Under the pieces are notes generated by a model. The model saw only the letters and a program-made list of their open reading frames with translations, did not search any database and had not been told where the DNA came from. A stretch of DNA of 64,000 nucleotides from Hymenobacter rubidus (GTDB lineage Bacteria > Bacteroidota > Bacteroidia > Cytophagales > Hymenobacteraceae): positions 248,001-312,000 of the forward strand of contig NZ_JAERQF010000001.1 of NCBI RefSeq assembly GCF_016734815.1, in the 5' to 3' direction. The translations under genes were made by a program, and so were the position numbers. Each line of letters starts with the position of its first letter. Position 1 is the first letter of the stretch. Shown in pieces: positions 34,613-43,235 of this stretch.

Positions 34613-35632
34613 TTAATTAAGAGAGCTGTTCGTGCCCATGCCGATTTGAATCATTGAGCAGCGGAAACCGATATAAGAGCGAGCCGAGTCCTGGTATTCG
34701 AAATTGCGGGTACCGGTTTCGAGGAAGTAGGCAATGTCCTTCCAGGAACCGCCACGTACCACTTTGCGGGGCTCGTTGTCGTCAGGGTTGGTGGGGTTCA
34801 GGTCCCACACCACCGGCACGGAAGCCTCCATATAAGCGTCATCGCACCATTCCGACACGTTGCCGGCCATATCGTACAGGCCAAAATCGTTGGGGAAGAA
34901 GGAGCCAACTTCGGAAGTATAAGCGAAACCGTCTGATGCATAGTCGCCACGGCCGGGCTTAAAGTTAGCCAGCATGCAGCCTTTGCTATTGCGGAGGTAA
35001 GGACCACCCCAAGGGTACGTAGCCAGGTCGCGGCCACCGCGGGCGGCGTATTCCCATTCAGCCTCCGAAGGCAAGCGGAAGTTGGGGTCGGCAGCGGCAC
35101 CGGTTTCTTCGCGGGCAGCGTTGCGGAACTTGGTGCGCCAGTTGCAGAAGTATTTGGCAGCAAACCAGTCAACCCCTACTACCGGATAATCATCGAACGC
35201 CGGGTGAGTGTAGTAATATTCCAACAGCGGGTCACCCATGTGATAGGTGAAGTCGCGCACCCAAACCGTGGTATCGGGGTAAAGTTCCGTCATCACGTAC
35301 TCTTCGCCCAGCACATCCAGCGAGTCTTGCTTGATAGCATCCACAAACTGGCGGTATTCGTTGTTGGTAATCTCGGTTTCGTCCATGTAGAAGCCGGCAA
35401 TAGTTACCTGCTTGTTCATGTTGACCATGGACGCGGAAATGTCCTGGTCAGTCTGGCCCATATGAAAGGTGCCACCGGGGCACGGCACCATACCAAAAGG
35501 TACTTCCTGCGGATTGAAGAAGGGACGGTCATCAGCGCCAACCAAGTCCCCCGTGGGGCCTTTGCCCATTCCGCACCCGCCTAATAATGCCCCGGAAATA
35601 GCGAAAAGTGATAATGCTAGAAGCTTGTTCAT
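34613..35632 (-). CDS. gldK: T9SS lipoprotein GldK (PorK)
   Basis: A 339-residue lipoprotein. ATG 35632 gives MNKLLALSLFAISGALLGGC with Cys20 lipidated; the frame runs on to 35722 but crosses the promoter. The body is a formylglycine-generating-enzyme/sulfatase-modifying fold (PGGTFHMGQTDQD, EITNNEYRQF, FRLPSEAEWEYAARGG, DMAGNVSEWCDDAY, VVRGGSW), used structurally here. It builds the outer-membrane-associated ring with GldN. A consensus promoter lies 60-90 bases upstream. Confidence 0.95.
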   Translation of the reverse strand: MNKLLALSLFAISGALLGGCGMGKGPTGDLVGADDRPFFNPQEVPFGMVPCPGGTFHMGQTDQDISASMVNMNKQVTIAGFYMDETEITNNEYRQFVDAIKQDSLDVLGEEYVMTELYPDTTVWVRDFTYHMGDPLLEYYYTHPAFDDYPVVGVDWFAAKYFCNWRTKFRNAAREETGAAADPNFRLPSEAEWEYAARGGRDLATYPWGGPYLRNSKGCMLANFKPGRGDYASDGFAYTSEVGSFFPNDFGLYDMAGNVSEWCDDAYMEASVPVVWDLNPTNPDDNEPRKVVRGGSWKDIAYFLETGTRNFEYQDSARSYIGFRCSMIQIGMGTNSSLN

Positions 35633-35691
35633 GAGAGTTAAAAATTCTGATTTAATTGCCAATACCGCTAAAGTACATTTGGATGGTCTGG

Positions 35692-35722
35692 CAAATCTAC
35701 ACTTTTTTAGGACGCTGTGCAA
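35692..35722 (-). promoter_or_regulatory. Promoter of gldKLMN
   Basis: On the minus strand: TTG, exactly 20 bases, then TAGATTTG, a full match to the Bacteroidota -33/-7 consensus. Expected transcript start is near 35685, giving a leader of about 53 bases before gldK. Confidence 0.65.
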
Positions 35723-35881
35723 TACCCTACTATTTCAGCACAAGCCTAAATACGGGGCAAACAAGCTGAATAGGGCAAAAAACTCGGTTAATCCGCTTTT
35801 TTGCCAATACGACTGACTAAAATTTATCCTAATAGAATAGGACAATGCCAGTCTCGAGGGCGGGATAGTTAAATAGGAAAA

Positions 35882-36898
35882 TTAGAAGCTGTAGCGCGGC
35901 GTCCGAATAGCCGGACGGAAGTTAGTTACTTTGGGCATGCGGTAAGAGAGCATGATTTCGTGCGAGCTGAAGGCCCGGGCATCCTGGTTAAAGGCAATGA
36001 AATCAAATGCGTAACTTAAACGCACGGCATTGTCCTTTGCAAAGCTTAAGCCAACTAAGCCTGATATAGATTCTTCGTTACGGTAATTTGCGCCAATCCA
36101 GTACTTGTCATCGATAGTAGCGCGAACACCGCCTTCAAATGAGTAGTTCTTGCTGTTATCAAATTTACTTGAACTGGAAAAGTTGCCCGGTAATACAGAT
36201 TTCACTAAAACCATTGGTGTGACGACAACGGACGAAGAGGCGTCAATATTGTATCCAGCGGTAAAGTACGCATGGTTTTCGGCAATGTAATTTGTCGGGT
36301 TGCCGTCTTTCTTGCCGGTGTTGGGGTTCACAGTGCCAGAGCTCTGGAACGTGTATTCCGAGCGTAGCAAGTTGTTTATACTGATGCCTGCGTAGAATTT
36401 GGGTGCTTCGTACCAGATGCCCGCGCCCGCGTCAAACTTGCTGTCCGAAGCGCCGCTTGGCACGTTTACGTCATACTCATCAATGGCAATGTAGGTGCCT
36501 TTGCTCAGGTAAGTATAAATACCTTGGATACCAAAGCCCAGCTTACCTGAGCCCAATTTAACGTGCTGGGAATACGAAAGCGCGGTATTCGTCATTTTCG
36601 ACTGCCCCACTTGGTCGTAGTACACAACCAAGCCCACGCCGCCATTGAGGGCGAGAACGGGCATGGAAACAGTAATCATTCCCGTGCGGGGCGAACCGTT
36701 GGCGTCGCCGAATGTACCGTAGTTAAAATACTGGTAACGACCAACAAGGTTTACTTCTCCCTGCCCTTTGATGCCGGCATATGCCGGATTCAGCGACATT
36801 CCATTAAGACCGTAATGGGTAAACTGGGGCTGCTGCTGAGCAAGCGCCGAGCCAGCCGCGGCCGTGAGCAGCAGGGTCGCAAGTAACGTTCCTTTCAT
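35882..36898 (-). CDS. porP: T9SS outer-membrane protein, PorP/SprF family
   Basis: A 338-residue beta-barrel protein with a signal peptide (LLATLLLTAAAGSALAQ). The opening of the mature part, QPQFTHYGLNGMSLNPAYAG, is the hallmark of PorP/SprF; later strands and a final aromatic residue fit the family. It precedes gldK as in the porPKLMN operon of Porphyromonas, so it is likely the true PorP rather than one of the many SprF-like paralogues. A 249-base gap to gldK carries a separate promoter. Confidence 0.92.
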   Translation of the reverse strand: MKGTLLATLLLTAAAGSALAQQQPQFTHYGLNGMSLNPAYAGIKGQGEVNLVGRYQYFNYGTFGDANGSPRTGMITVSMPVLALNGGVGLVVYYDQVGQSKMTNTALSYSQHVKLGSGKLGFGIQGIYTYLSKGTYIAIDEYDVNVPSGASDSKFDAGAGIWYEAPKFYAGISINNLLRSEYTFQSSGTVNPNTGKKDGNPTNYIAENHAYFTAGYNIDASSSVVVTPMVLVKSVLPGNFSSSSKFDNSKNYSFEGGVRATIDDKYWIGANYRNEESISGLVGLSFAKDNAVRLSYAFDFIAFNQDARAFSSHEIMLSYRMPKVTNFRPAIRTPRYSF

Positions 36899-36969
36899 AG
36901 AGGCGTGGTGGTGATTGGTGGTGAAAGAAGAGGAGGGTGGGGGATAGTCGCTACTAGATGAATAGCTTC

Positions 36970-36977
36970 CAAATGTA
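36970..36977 (-). promoter_or_regulatory. -7 box of porP
   Basis: TACATTTG, a perfect match, 71 bases before the porP ATG. A TTG lies 16 bases further upstream, shorter than the usual spacing. Confidence 0.4.
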
Positions 36978-37011
36978 AGGCAAAAACTTTCTCCAAAAAA
37001 TTCGGACAAAA

Positions 37012-37040
37012 AAAACCGGCGCAGGTACTGCGCCGGTTTT
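37012..37040. terminator. Terminator between hemD and porP
   Basis: Perfect 12-base arms AAAACCGGCGCA and TGCGCCGGTTTT with a 5-base loop. On the minus strand it ends hemD transcription before porP. Confidence 0.85.
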
Positions 37041-37068
37041 AGGGCCTAAAACGAACCAGACATAGGGT

Positions 37069-37887
37069 TTAGCGATTTTTGGGGGTGCTTTTTTCTGTGT
37101 CCGGCTGAGAATGTCGGCGGATATAGGCCTCGATGGCCCCCGTCATTGAGGGGGCATTGGGATGCGGGGCTTCGATGTCGAGGATGAGGCCTGCATCGGT
37201 CACGGCTTTGGCCGTGGTTGGCCCAAAAGCCGCAATGCGCGTGCCATCCTGCACGAAATCAGGGAAGTTGATAAACAGCGAACTGATACCTGAAGGACTG
37301 AAGAAGGCAATGCAATCGTACTTGACCTCGGCCAAATCGGAAAGGTCGCTGGCTACGGTGCGGTAGATAACAGCTTCGGAAAACTTGAGGTTGTTGGCCT
37401 GCATAAATACGGGCAGGTCATCCTTGCGAATATCGGAGCAGGGATACAAAAATTTCTCCCCTTTGTGCTTTTTGATGACATCGAACAGGTCAGCTGCCGT
37501 GCGCTCGCCGACGAAGAGCTTGCGCTTGCGAAGAACGATGTACTTCTGAAGGTAATTAGCGGTTTGCTCGGAGATACAGAAGTATTTCATCTCCGCCGGC
37601 ATTTCCAGCTTGGCTTCCTGGCAAATACGAAAGAAATGGTCAACGGCGTTGCGACTGGTAAAAATAACCGCCGTATACTCCAATATATTGATTTTCTCGC
37701 GCCGGAAGTCCTTGTAGGATACCGGCTGCACTTCGATAAACTCCCTAAAATCCACTTTGATGCCGTATTTTTCGGCGATGGAGAAGTAGGGGGAAATATC
37801 GTTGGCGGGTTTGGGTTGGGTAACCAGGATGCTACTGATGCGCTTGGCATGCCGGCCTGTGCCCGGCTTATCTGCACTCTCGGCCAT
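37069..37887 (-). CDS. hemD: Uroporphyrinogen-III synthase
   Basis: A 272-residue cytosolic enzyme that closes and inverts ring D of hydroxymethylbilane to give uroporphyrinogen III. HemD proteins vary strongly, but the bilobal plan is visible: ILVTQPKP, the mid-lobe VIFTSRNAVDHFF, then FLYPCSDIRKDDLP and CIAFFSPSGISSLF, and the late AAFGPTTAKAV. ATG 37887 is used; upstream frame to 37962 is unsupported. It follows the DUF4271 gene by 75 bases, an arrangement common in Bacteroidota. Confidence 0.88.
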   Translation of the reverse strand: MAESADKPGTGRHAKRISSILVTQPKPANDISPYFSIAEKYGIKVDFREFIEVQPVSYKDFRREKINILEYTAVIFTSRNAVDHFFRICQEAKLEMPAEMKYFCISEQTANYLQKYIVLRKRKLFVGERTAADLFDVIKKHKGEKFLYPCSDIRKDDLPVFMQANNLKFSEAVIYRTVASDLSDLAEVKYDCIAFFSPSGISSLFINFPDFVQDGTRIAAFGPTTAKAVTDAGLILDIEAPHPNAPSMTGAIEAYIRRHSQPDTEKSTPKNR

Positions 37888-37962
37888 ACAGGAAGGAAAG
37901 GGTAATGCTAGGACAATAAGAGGAGGCGAATGAACTAAAGCGGACAGGATGGCAAGCGCCAA

Positions 37963-39144
37963 TCAGTACGTAAAGACAATAAGTTTAAGTAAAACCAGTA
38001 GAGGCAGTACTTCAGTGGCGCAAAGGTAGGCAAATAAATGCAGATTTAGCAGCGATGCTTCCTTGTGCAAGGTATTGGCTACCCGTAGGACCGTGCCAAC
38101 CAAAACGATTGCGACGGCTGCACTGGCGGCCCACGCCACCGTACGCGGGAAGCCAGCGTTGAGGCTCAGGTAGAGCAGCAGTACCAAAGGCAAAACCAAA
38201 CCGGCCAGCAAGGTGGTGCGCAGAAACTCGCGATACTGAATATCAACCAGCGGCTGAAGGCCGAAAATGTAGCCCAGTATGGCAACGTAAAGGTACTTGC
38301 CAAAGACGAAGGTGGTGATGATGGCCGTATAGAGCAGAACGCGGGCTACGATGGCGGTTTCGGCAACGTTGACGAAGCGGCGCAACAAGGGCAGGTTCTG
38401 CAAGTCGGTGTGGATGGCGGTGAGCAGCAAGGCGAACGAGAGCGCAAAGAGCAGCACAAGCAGCAGGTTGAGCAGCGACAAAGCGGGTTTAGCCAAAAAA
38501 GCTTGTTGGTCGCCGCCGTTGCCAAACAACTCTTCCAGCTGAAAAATGCGGGCTAAGCCGGGCTGATAGGTGGTGCGAACCGCGCCATAGGACAAGCCCA
38601 GCACGAGCAAGAAACCCAAATACACGTTTTGCCCCTGCGGCCCCGGCAACCGTGGCTGCGCCTGCGCTACCCGAGCAGCGGCCGGACCAGCGGCCGCACT
38701 GCTGGGACTGGTGCCTGAGAAGGATGCCAATGCCGGAGTGCCATCGGGCTGCCAAACTGCCAGCAAGTGACGGCCCATGGGCAGATGTGCGGGCAACAAC
38801 CGAGCAAGGTTGAGGGAATAGGTGGCAGCGGTATGAGCTGTGAAAATCAGTTGATTGTCGATAAACAAGCTCAGCCCCGGCTGTGCCGCAAAAGATAACG
38901 GGAAGGACTGGTTACGGCTTAGCCGCACCCACTGGTAGTAAGCGTGGGCCGGCTGGTGGTAGCCGGGCACATAGAACAGCAGGCGGTTGCGGGCCGCATC
39001 GTGAATAAGCCAATCATTGGACAGGGCCGTGGGCGAAGCTGGCGGCAGCTGGCGATACTCGCTGGCGCTGGCAGGCCGCTGGCAAAGGCCTAGGAGCACC
39101 AGCAGGCCCCAAGCGAACCACCATACACTACGCCCCGATGCCAT
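37963..39144 (-). CDS. DUF4271 integral membrane protein
   Basis: A 393-residue protein with an N-terminal signal or anchor (about 8-25), an extracytoplasmic part of about 150 residues with an Ala/Pro/Gln-rich linker, and about six transmembrane helices from residue 165 on. The C-terminal membrane region fits the DUF4271 family, which is confined to Bacteroidota and usually sits beside hemD. It ends 75 bases before the hemD start, so the two are likely cotranscribed. Function unknown. Confidence 0.8.
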   Translation of the reverse strand: MASGRSVWWFAWGLLVLLGLCQRPASASEYRQLPPASPTALSNDWLIHDAARNRLLFYVPGYHQPAHAYYQWVRLSRNQSFPLSFAAQPGLSLFIDNQLIFTAHTAATYSLNLARLLPAHLPMGRHLLAVWQPDGTPALASFSGTSPSSAAAGPAAARVAQAQPRLPGPQGQNVYLGFLLVLGLSYGAVRTTYQPGLARIFQLEELFGNGGDQQAFLAKPALSLLNLLLVLLFALSFALLLTAIHTDLQNLPLLRRFVNVAETAIVARVLLYTAIITTFVFGKYLYVAILGYIFGLQPLVDIQYREFLRTTLLAGLVLPLVLLLYLSLNAGFPRTVAWAASAAVAIVLVGTVLRVANTLHKEASLLNLHLFAYLCATEVLPLLVLLKLIVFTY

Positions 39145-39149
39145 GGCCT

Positions 39150-40232
39150 TTAGCTATTGCTTTCGGCCGCCATTAACTGACGACGCGATATGCGGCTTTG
39201 GTAAACCCCGAAAAAGATGCTCAACAGCGCCGAGAAGACTGCCAGAGCGGCAATAAGAATGGTATTGCCTAGGTAAGCGAAGCGGATAACAAAGAGAATG
39301 ACCAGCACATTGAGCAAGCCCAAAAGCAGCACCGTGCTGATTTGCTGGAAGCCCATGGCGAGGATGCGGTGGTGGATGTGGTTTTTGTCGGGTGAAAAGG
39401 GCGAGCGACCGGCCAGCATGCGCAAGGAGAACACGCGGATGGTATCGAAAAGCGGCACGAACAAAATGCCTACGGCCACGGAGGGCGACGACGATGCAAA
39501 CGGCTGCCCCACCCGCAGGCCCATTTCGATGAACTGAATGGCCAGCACCGACACGATGAAGCCGCACACCAGCGAGCCGGTGTCGCCCATGAAGATGGGC
39601 GCCCGGTGGAAGTTATAGCGCAGAAAGCCCAGCAGCCCGCCAATGAGGCACACCGCTACGTAGGCATAGTTGCCGAAGCTGGTTCCGCCATACTCATAAA
39701 AGTAATAGCCGAATGTGCCGCTGATAATCAGCACAACGGTACCCGCCAACCCGTCGAGGCCATCGATGAGGTTGATGGCATTGGTGATGCCCACAATGAC
39801 GCCAAGGGTGAATGCATAGCTGATGCCAATGGGCAACGTGTCGACGCCTAAAATGCCCTGAAAGCTGGTGATGCGGACATCGGCCATTATCATCACAATC
39901 CCCGTGGCCAGCAACTGCCCCACAAACTTCTTTGACACCGACATGCCAACCAGGTCGTCTTTCAGCCCTACAAAAAACAGGATGATGCAGCCAGCAAGCA
40001 GTTCCTTTACACCGTTTTGCAAAGGGGCGAAGATGGTGAGAGCCGACATGAAGCCCGCGAACACGGCCACCCCGCCCAGTCGCGGCGTGAGCGACATGTG
40101 CACGGTGCGCCCATTGGGCATATCGAGCATGTTTTTGAGGTGGGCAATGTAGATAATGGACGGCACAGCAAACAGCGATACCAGCATCGCCCACATCCAG
40201 GACAAGCCCAAGGGAATATCGAGATGGTTCAT
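39150..40232 (-). CDS. Polyprenyl-phosphate sugar-1-phosphate transferase (MraY/WecA family)
   Basis: A 360-residue membrane enzyme with about ten helices. It moves a sugar-1-phosphate, probably GlcNAc-1-P, from UDP-sugar to undecaprenyl phosphate to begin a surface polysaccharide. Signature residues: NGRTVHMSLTPRLGG near the start, GLKDDLVGM (Mg-binding DD), NAINLIDGLDGLAG, and MGDTGSLVCGF. The late HIHHR box (DKNHIHHRIL) is typical of WecA rather than MraY. It is followed by the DUF4271 gene after 5 bases, suggesting one transcript. Confidence 0.92.
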   Translation of the reverse strand: MNHLDIPLGLSWMWAMLVSLFAVPSIIYIAHLKNMLDMPNGRTVHMSLTPRLGGVAVFAGFMSALTIFAPLQNGVKELLAGCIILFFVGLKDDLVGMSVSKKFVGQLLATGIVMIMADVRITSFQGILGVDTLPIGISYAFTLGVIVGITNAINLIDGLDGLAGTVVLIISGTFGYYFYEYGGTSFGNYAYVAVCLIGGLLGFLRYNFHRAPIFMGDTGSLVCGFIVSVLAIQFIEMGLRVGQPFASSSPSVAVGILFVPLFDTIRVFSLRMLAGRSPFSPDKNHIHHRILAMGFQQISTVLLLGLLNVLVILFVIRFAYLGNTILIAALAVFSALLSIFFGVYQSRISRRQLMAAESNS

Positions 40233-40292
40233 AGATAATAGGTCGAGAGTGAAATAACGAAGGCCGAAGCAGCCAGCGGTAGAAACGGGAGA

Positions 40293-40706
40293 CTAGCTAT
40301 GCAAAACCCCCACTTGGTTAAGCAAGTCAATGTGCGTGAAATTATCGGGAACGATAGAATCGGGAACGAAGATGAATTTTTTGTCGAAAACTTGCTTGCC
40401 GTGGTAGTAGCTCACCCAGTACTGGTTATTGAGGTGAAATAGGCCGGAATCGATGGGTTCGACGGGCACGGCGGTACGCGGTGGAATTTCTTCAAAAACG
40501 TAGCGGAGCGTGGAAGTGCGCACTTTCTCGCCGTCGAGCTGTTGGCCATAGCCGTTGGCATTTATGATGACGTTTTGCAGCGGGAAAGCGTTGTCGTTGA
40601 GCAGGTACACCTGCCAGATGGGCTGGCCTTCGGGGGTAAGGCCCTCATCGGGGACGATGGCGACCGAAACGCCTTCTACCGGGTCGAACGGAATGTCTTG
40701 CTTCAT
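40293..40706 (-). CDS. Conserved hypothetical protein, 137 residues
   Basis: A soluble, acidic protein without signal peptide or membrane segment. Visible are a beta-rich middle (IWQVYLLNDN, VIINANGYG, TLRYVFEEIPP) and an aromatic strand WVSYYHGKQVFDKKFIFVP. It lies 7 bases after lipB on the same strand and 60 bases before the sugar transferase, so it is probably cotranscribed with lipB. I do not recognise the family with certainty. ATG 40706 follows the lipB stop closely. Confidence 0.75.
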   Translation of the reverse strand: MKQDIPFDPVEGVSVAIVPDEGLTPEGQPIWQVYLLNDNAFPLQNVIINANGYGQQLDGEKVRTSTLRYVFEEIPPRTAVPVEPIDSGLFHLNNQYWVSYYHGKQVFDKKFIFVPDSIVPDNFTHIDLLNQVGVLHS

Positions 40707-40713
40707 TTCGGCT

Positions 40714-41538
40714 TTAAACAGATGGAATTGAACTTGGCGTAGAAGCGGGTGCAGGGGTAGCGCCCAGTAGAGCCAGCAGGTGCGGCAGCAGGCGCTCCTG
40801 CACTTCTGCGACCGTGATGGTAGCGGTGCTGCCCAACTCCTGTGCCAGCGAGGTAACGGCTTTATCGGGGATGCCGCAGGGCACGATGTGGCCGAAATAC
40901 GAGAGGTCCGGGTTCACGTTCAGGGCCATGCCGTGCAGGGTGACCCAGCGGCTGCACTTCACGCCGAAGGCGCAGATTTTGCGGGGATTGGGCGCGCCCG
41001 CCTCCCAGTCGAGCCATACGCCGGTGAGGCCGGCAATGCGGCCGGCATTCAAACCGTACTCGGCCAGGGTGCGGATAACGACTTCTTCCAGGGTGCGCAA
41101 GTACCAGTGGATATCGGGCCGGAAGTTATCGAGGTCGAGGATGGGGTAGCCCACCAACTGGCCGGGGCCGTGGTAGGTAATGTCGCCGCCCCGGTTGATG
41201 CGGTGGAAGCTGGCCTCGTGCGCGGCCAGCGCGGCTTCGTCGAGCAGCAGGTGCTCGGGCTTGCCGCTTTTGCCCAGCGTGTAGGTATGCGGGTGCTCGC
41301 ACAGGAGCAGGTGGTTGGGCGTGGGCTGGGGCGGGGCGCCGGTGGTTTCGGCCTGGCGGTTGCCGGTTTTGATGGCAATGGTGGCCGCCATGAGTTCTTC
41401 CTGGAGTTGCCAGGTGGGCACGTACTCGACCATGCCAAGGCGATGTACCTGCACGGTGCGGTTGGGCGAAGGGCTGGCGGCGTCGGTCGGGATGGCGTCG
41501 AGCAGTTGCGCGGGAAACTGTTCTACGGAGGAAGCCAT
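40714..41538 (-). CDS. lipB: Octanoyl-[acyl-carrier-protein]:protein octanoyltransferase
   Basis: A 274-residue LipB that moves octanoate from ACP to lipoyl domains. Motifs: RGGD at 117-120 with [12 protein letters not shown], Lys194 in [13 protein letters not shown], and the acyl-thioester Cys221 in [12 protein letters not shown]. An ATG at 41562 exists, but a perfect -7 box lies only one base before it, so the transcript should begin after that codon; ATG 41538 is therefore chosen. An inserted stretch (about 60-75) separates the first strands. The downstream gene is a conserved hypothetical. Confidence 0.93.
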   Translation of the reverse strand: MASSVEQFPAQLLDAIPTDAASPSPNRTVQVHRLGMVEYVPTWQLQEELMAATIAIKTGNRQAETTGAPPQPTPNHLLLCEHPHTYTLGKSGKPEHLLLDEAALAAHEASFHRINRGGDITYHGPGQLVGYPILDLDNFRPDIHWYLRTLEEVVIRTLAEYGLNAGRIAGLTGVWLDWEAGAPNPRKICAFGVKCSRWVTLHGMALNVNPDLSYFGHIVPCGIPDKAVTSLAQELGSTATITVAEVQERLLPHLLALLGATPAPASTPSSIPSV

Positions 41539-41563
41539 TGGGTTGGGGTTGTGAAAAAGCATG

Positions 41564-41571
41564 CAAAGGTA
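41564..41571 (-). promoter_or_regulatory. -7 box that decides the lipB start
   Basis: TACCTTTG on the minus strand. A start site 5-7 bases downstream falls near 41557, inside the codons after ATG 41562, which supports ATG 41538. No TTG at the usual -33 distance. Confidence 0.4.
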
Positions 41572-41660
41572 CTAAGCGCGGTAGGCTTTGGTAACGTTCG
41601 AGGCTGCTATGCTTCGCTGGCTAGTAGCTTGCAACTGCCCTCCCCTCTTATTTCTGTTGC

Positions 41661-42020
41661 ATGGCCCACGCACCTCACCAATTAGGCCAGGCCGGCGAAG
41701 CTGCCGCCGCCGACCATTTCCTCAGCCTCGGCTACGAGGTGCTGGCCCGTGGCTATCGTCACGGCCGGGCCGAGGTAGACCTGGTGCTGCGCCTTCGGGC
41801 GGAACTGCTGGTGTTTGTGGAAGTGAAGACCCGGTCTTCTGGGCAGTTTGGCACGCCTGAAACGTTTGTCTCGGCGCGCAAGAAGGAGCTTTTTCGGCTC
41901 GCGGCCACGCACTTGCAGGAAGAGTTGGATTGGCGGGGCGACATTCGCTTCGACATTGTGGCACTGACGCTGCTTAACCAAGGGTTCCGGCTGGAGCACT
42001 TTGAGGATGCATTTTATTGA
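41661..42020 (+). CDS. YraN family endonuclease-like protein (UPF0102)
   Basis: A 119-residue protein of the restriction-endonuclease-like fold. Active-site pattern: Glu38 and Asp40 in GRAEVDLVL, then Glu54 and Lys56 in FVEVKTRSS, followed by GTPETFVSARKKELF. The family is widespread and probably acts in DNA repair or recombination, but no exact role is established. It diverges from lipB; a box TATTTCTG (one mismatch) lies 5 bases before the ATG, so the leader may be very short. Confidence 0.9.
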   Translation: MAHAPHQLGQAGEAAAADHFLSLGYEVLARGYRHGRAEVDLVLRLRAELLVFVEVKTRSSGQFGTPETFVSARKKELFRLAATHLQEELDWRGDIRFDIVALTLLNQGFRLEHFEDAFY

Positions 42021-42122
42021 GGCGCCGTTTGCGTGGGTGGCCGGAGTATTTTAAAATTACGTTTTGGGCACCGGACTAAAGGCCGAGATGAAATTTCGGG
42101 ATACTCCGGCTATGACCCGCGG

Positions 42123-43178
42123 CTACTTGCGCTTCGGCGCTACTTTAACCGGGGCTTTGGGCACGGTGCGGGCCGGCACGGCAGTGCGCCGCGCGCCGGG
42201 CCGGTCCTCAGCTTCGGGCTGGCCGCGCTTGTCGATGTTCTTTTCCTTGTCGTAGATGAGCGTGGCGTTGCGGTTGTATTCCCGAATGAGCTCTGGTTCC
42301 GTCACTTCGGGGTCGTAGCCGGATTCGCCGTACTGGTACTCGTAGCGCCGACGGCCGCGGAAGCCCCAGTACTTAGTCCAGATGCCAACGCGCTTGCCGT
42401 TTTCAAACTGGCCGCGCCACTCGGGCTGGCCATCGACAAGGAATTTAGCGTAATCGCCTTCCAGCTTGCCGTTTACGTAGGGCACCACTTCGTTGATTTT
42501 GCTGCGGTCTTCGCCGTAGTAGCTCACATTGGCGTCGCGTGGGAAACCCATTTCGTAGTGGGTTTTGCTCAGCAGCACCCCGTTTTTATCGAACCGCTCC
42601 CACCGCAGGTGGCGGGTGCCCAGGGCGTAGTAGCCGGTTTCGAGCACCTTATTGTTTTGCAGCTTTTTGTAGGGGCCGTGCATAATTTTGAGCGTGGCCG
42701 AATTTTCTTCTACTGTTGCCAGCTTCAGGATTTTATGCTTCTTGGTGTCGAAGTAATAATGCGCCGGGGCAAAATCAGATAGCGTTTTGGGGTATTTCAG
42801 GTAGTAAAACACCTCAATAATCTGGTTGCGGCCTTTGGGCCCGCTCTTCGCGAAGGCCCGCTTCATCTTCTCGCCCAGAAAGACGTTCTTTTTCTTCTTT
42901 TTCGATTTCCGCTGGGTGTCCTTTTCCGCGTCTTTGGCGGCTTTCTGCTGCTCTTTGGTGAGCACGGCCTTGCTAGCCGTGCTGAGCGAGGGCTTGCCCT
43001 TGAGCGAATCCGCCGTGTGGATAAGGGTATCGGGCACTACCACGGCCACGGCGGGCTGCTCGGGGGTGCTGTTGAAGGAAACGGTTTTGCGCGTGCAGGC
43101 CCACGGCAACAGCGTGAACAACGCTAGAACAACGGTGAGAAAACGCAGCGGCCGGGGCCACAAACGGTACATAAGCAT
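42123..43178 (-). CDS. Lipoprotein with MORN/YwqK-like repeats
   Basis: About 351 residues. ATG 43178 (or 43172) gives a signal with hydrophobic core FLTVVLALFTLLPWAC, the Cys being the likely lipid site. A Lys-rich stretch follows (about residues 75-95, including KKKKKN), then repeats such as VNGKLEGDYAKF, GQPEWRGQFENGKRVGIWTKY, of the type found in MORN and YwqK proteins that make flat beta-sheets. The tail is basic and Pro/Ala-rich. Probably anchored to the outer membrane facing the periplasm. It stands alone between yraN (converging) and the cyanophycinase homologue. Confidence 0.75.
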   Translation of the reverse strand: MLMYRLWPRPLRFLTVVLALFTLLPWACTRKTVSFNSTPEQPAVAVVVPDTLIHTADSLKGKPSLSTASKAVLTKEQQKAAKDAEKDTQRKSKKKKKNVFLGEKMKRAFAKSGPKGRNQIIEVFYYLKYPKTLSDFAPAHYYFDTKKHKILKLATVEENSATLKIMHGPYKKLQNNKVLETGYYALGTRHLRWERFDKNGVLLSKTHYEMGFPRDANVSYYGEDRSKINEVVPYVNGKLEGDYAKFLVDGQPEWRGQFENGKRVGIWTKYWGFRGRRRYEYQYGESGYDPEVTEPELIREYNRNATLIYDKEKNIDKRGQPEAEDRPGARRTAVPARTVPKAPVKVAPKRK

Positions 43179-43235
43179 GAATAGCACGGACTTATTTTCG
43201 CGGCATCAACGCAAAGGTAGCCGAGTTTGGTGCCC

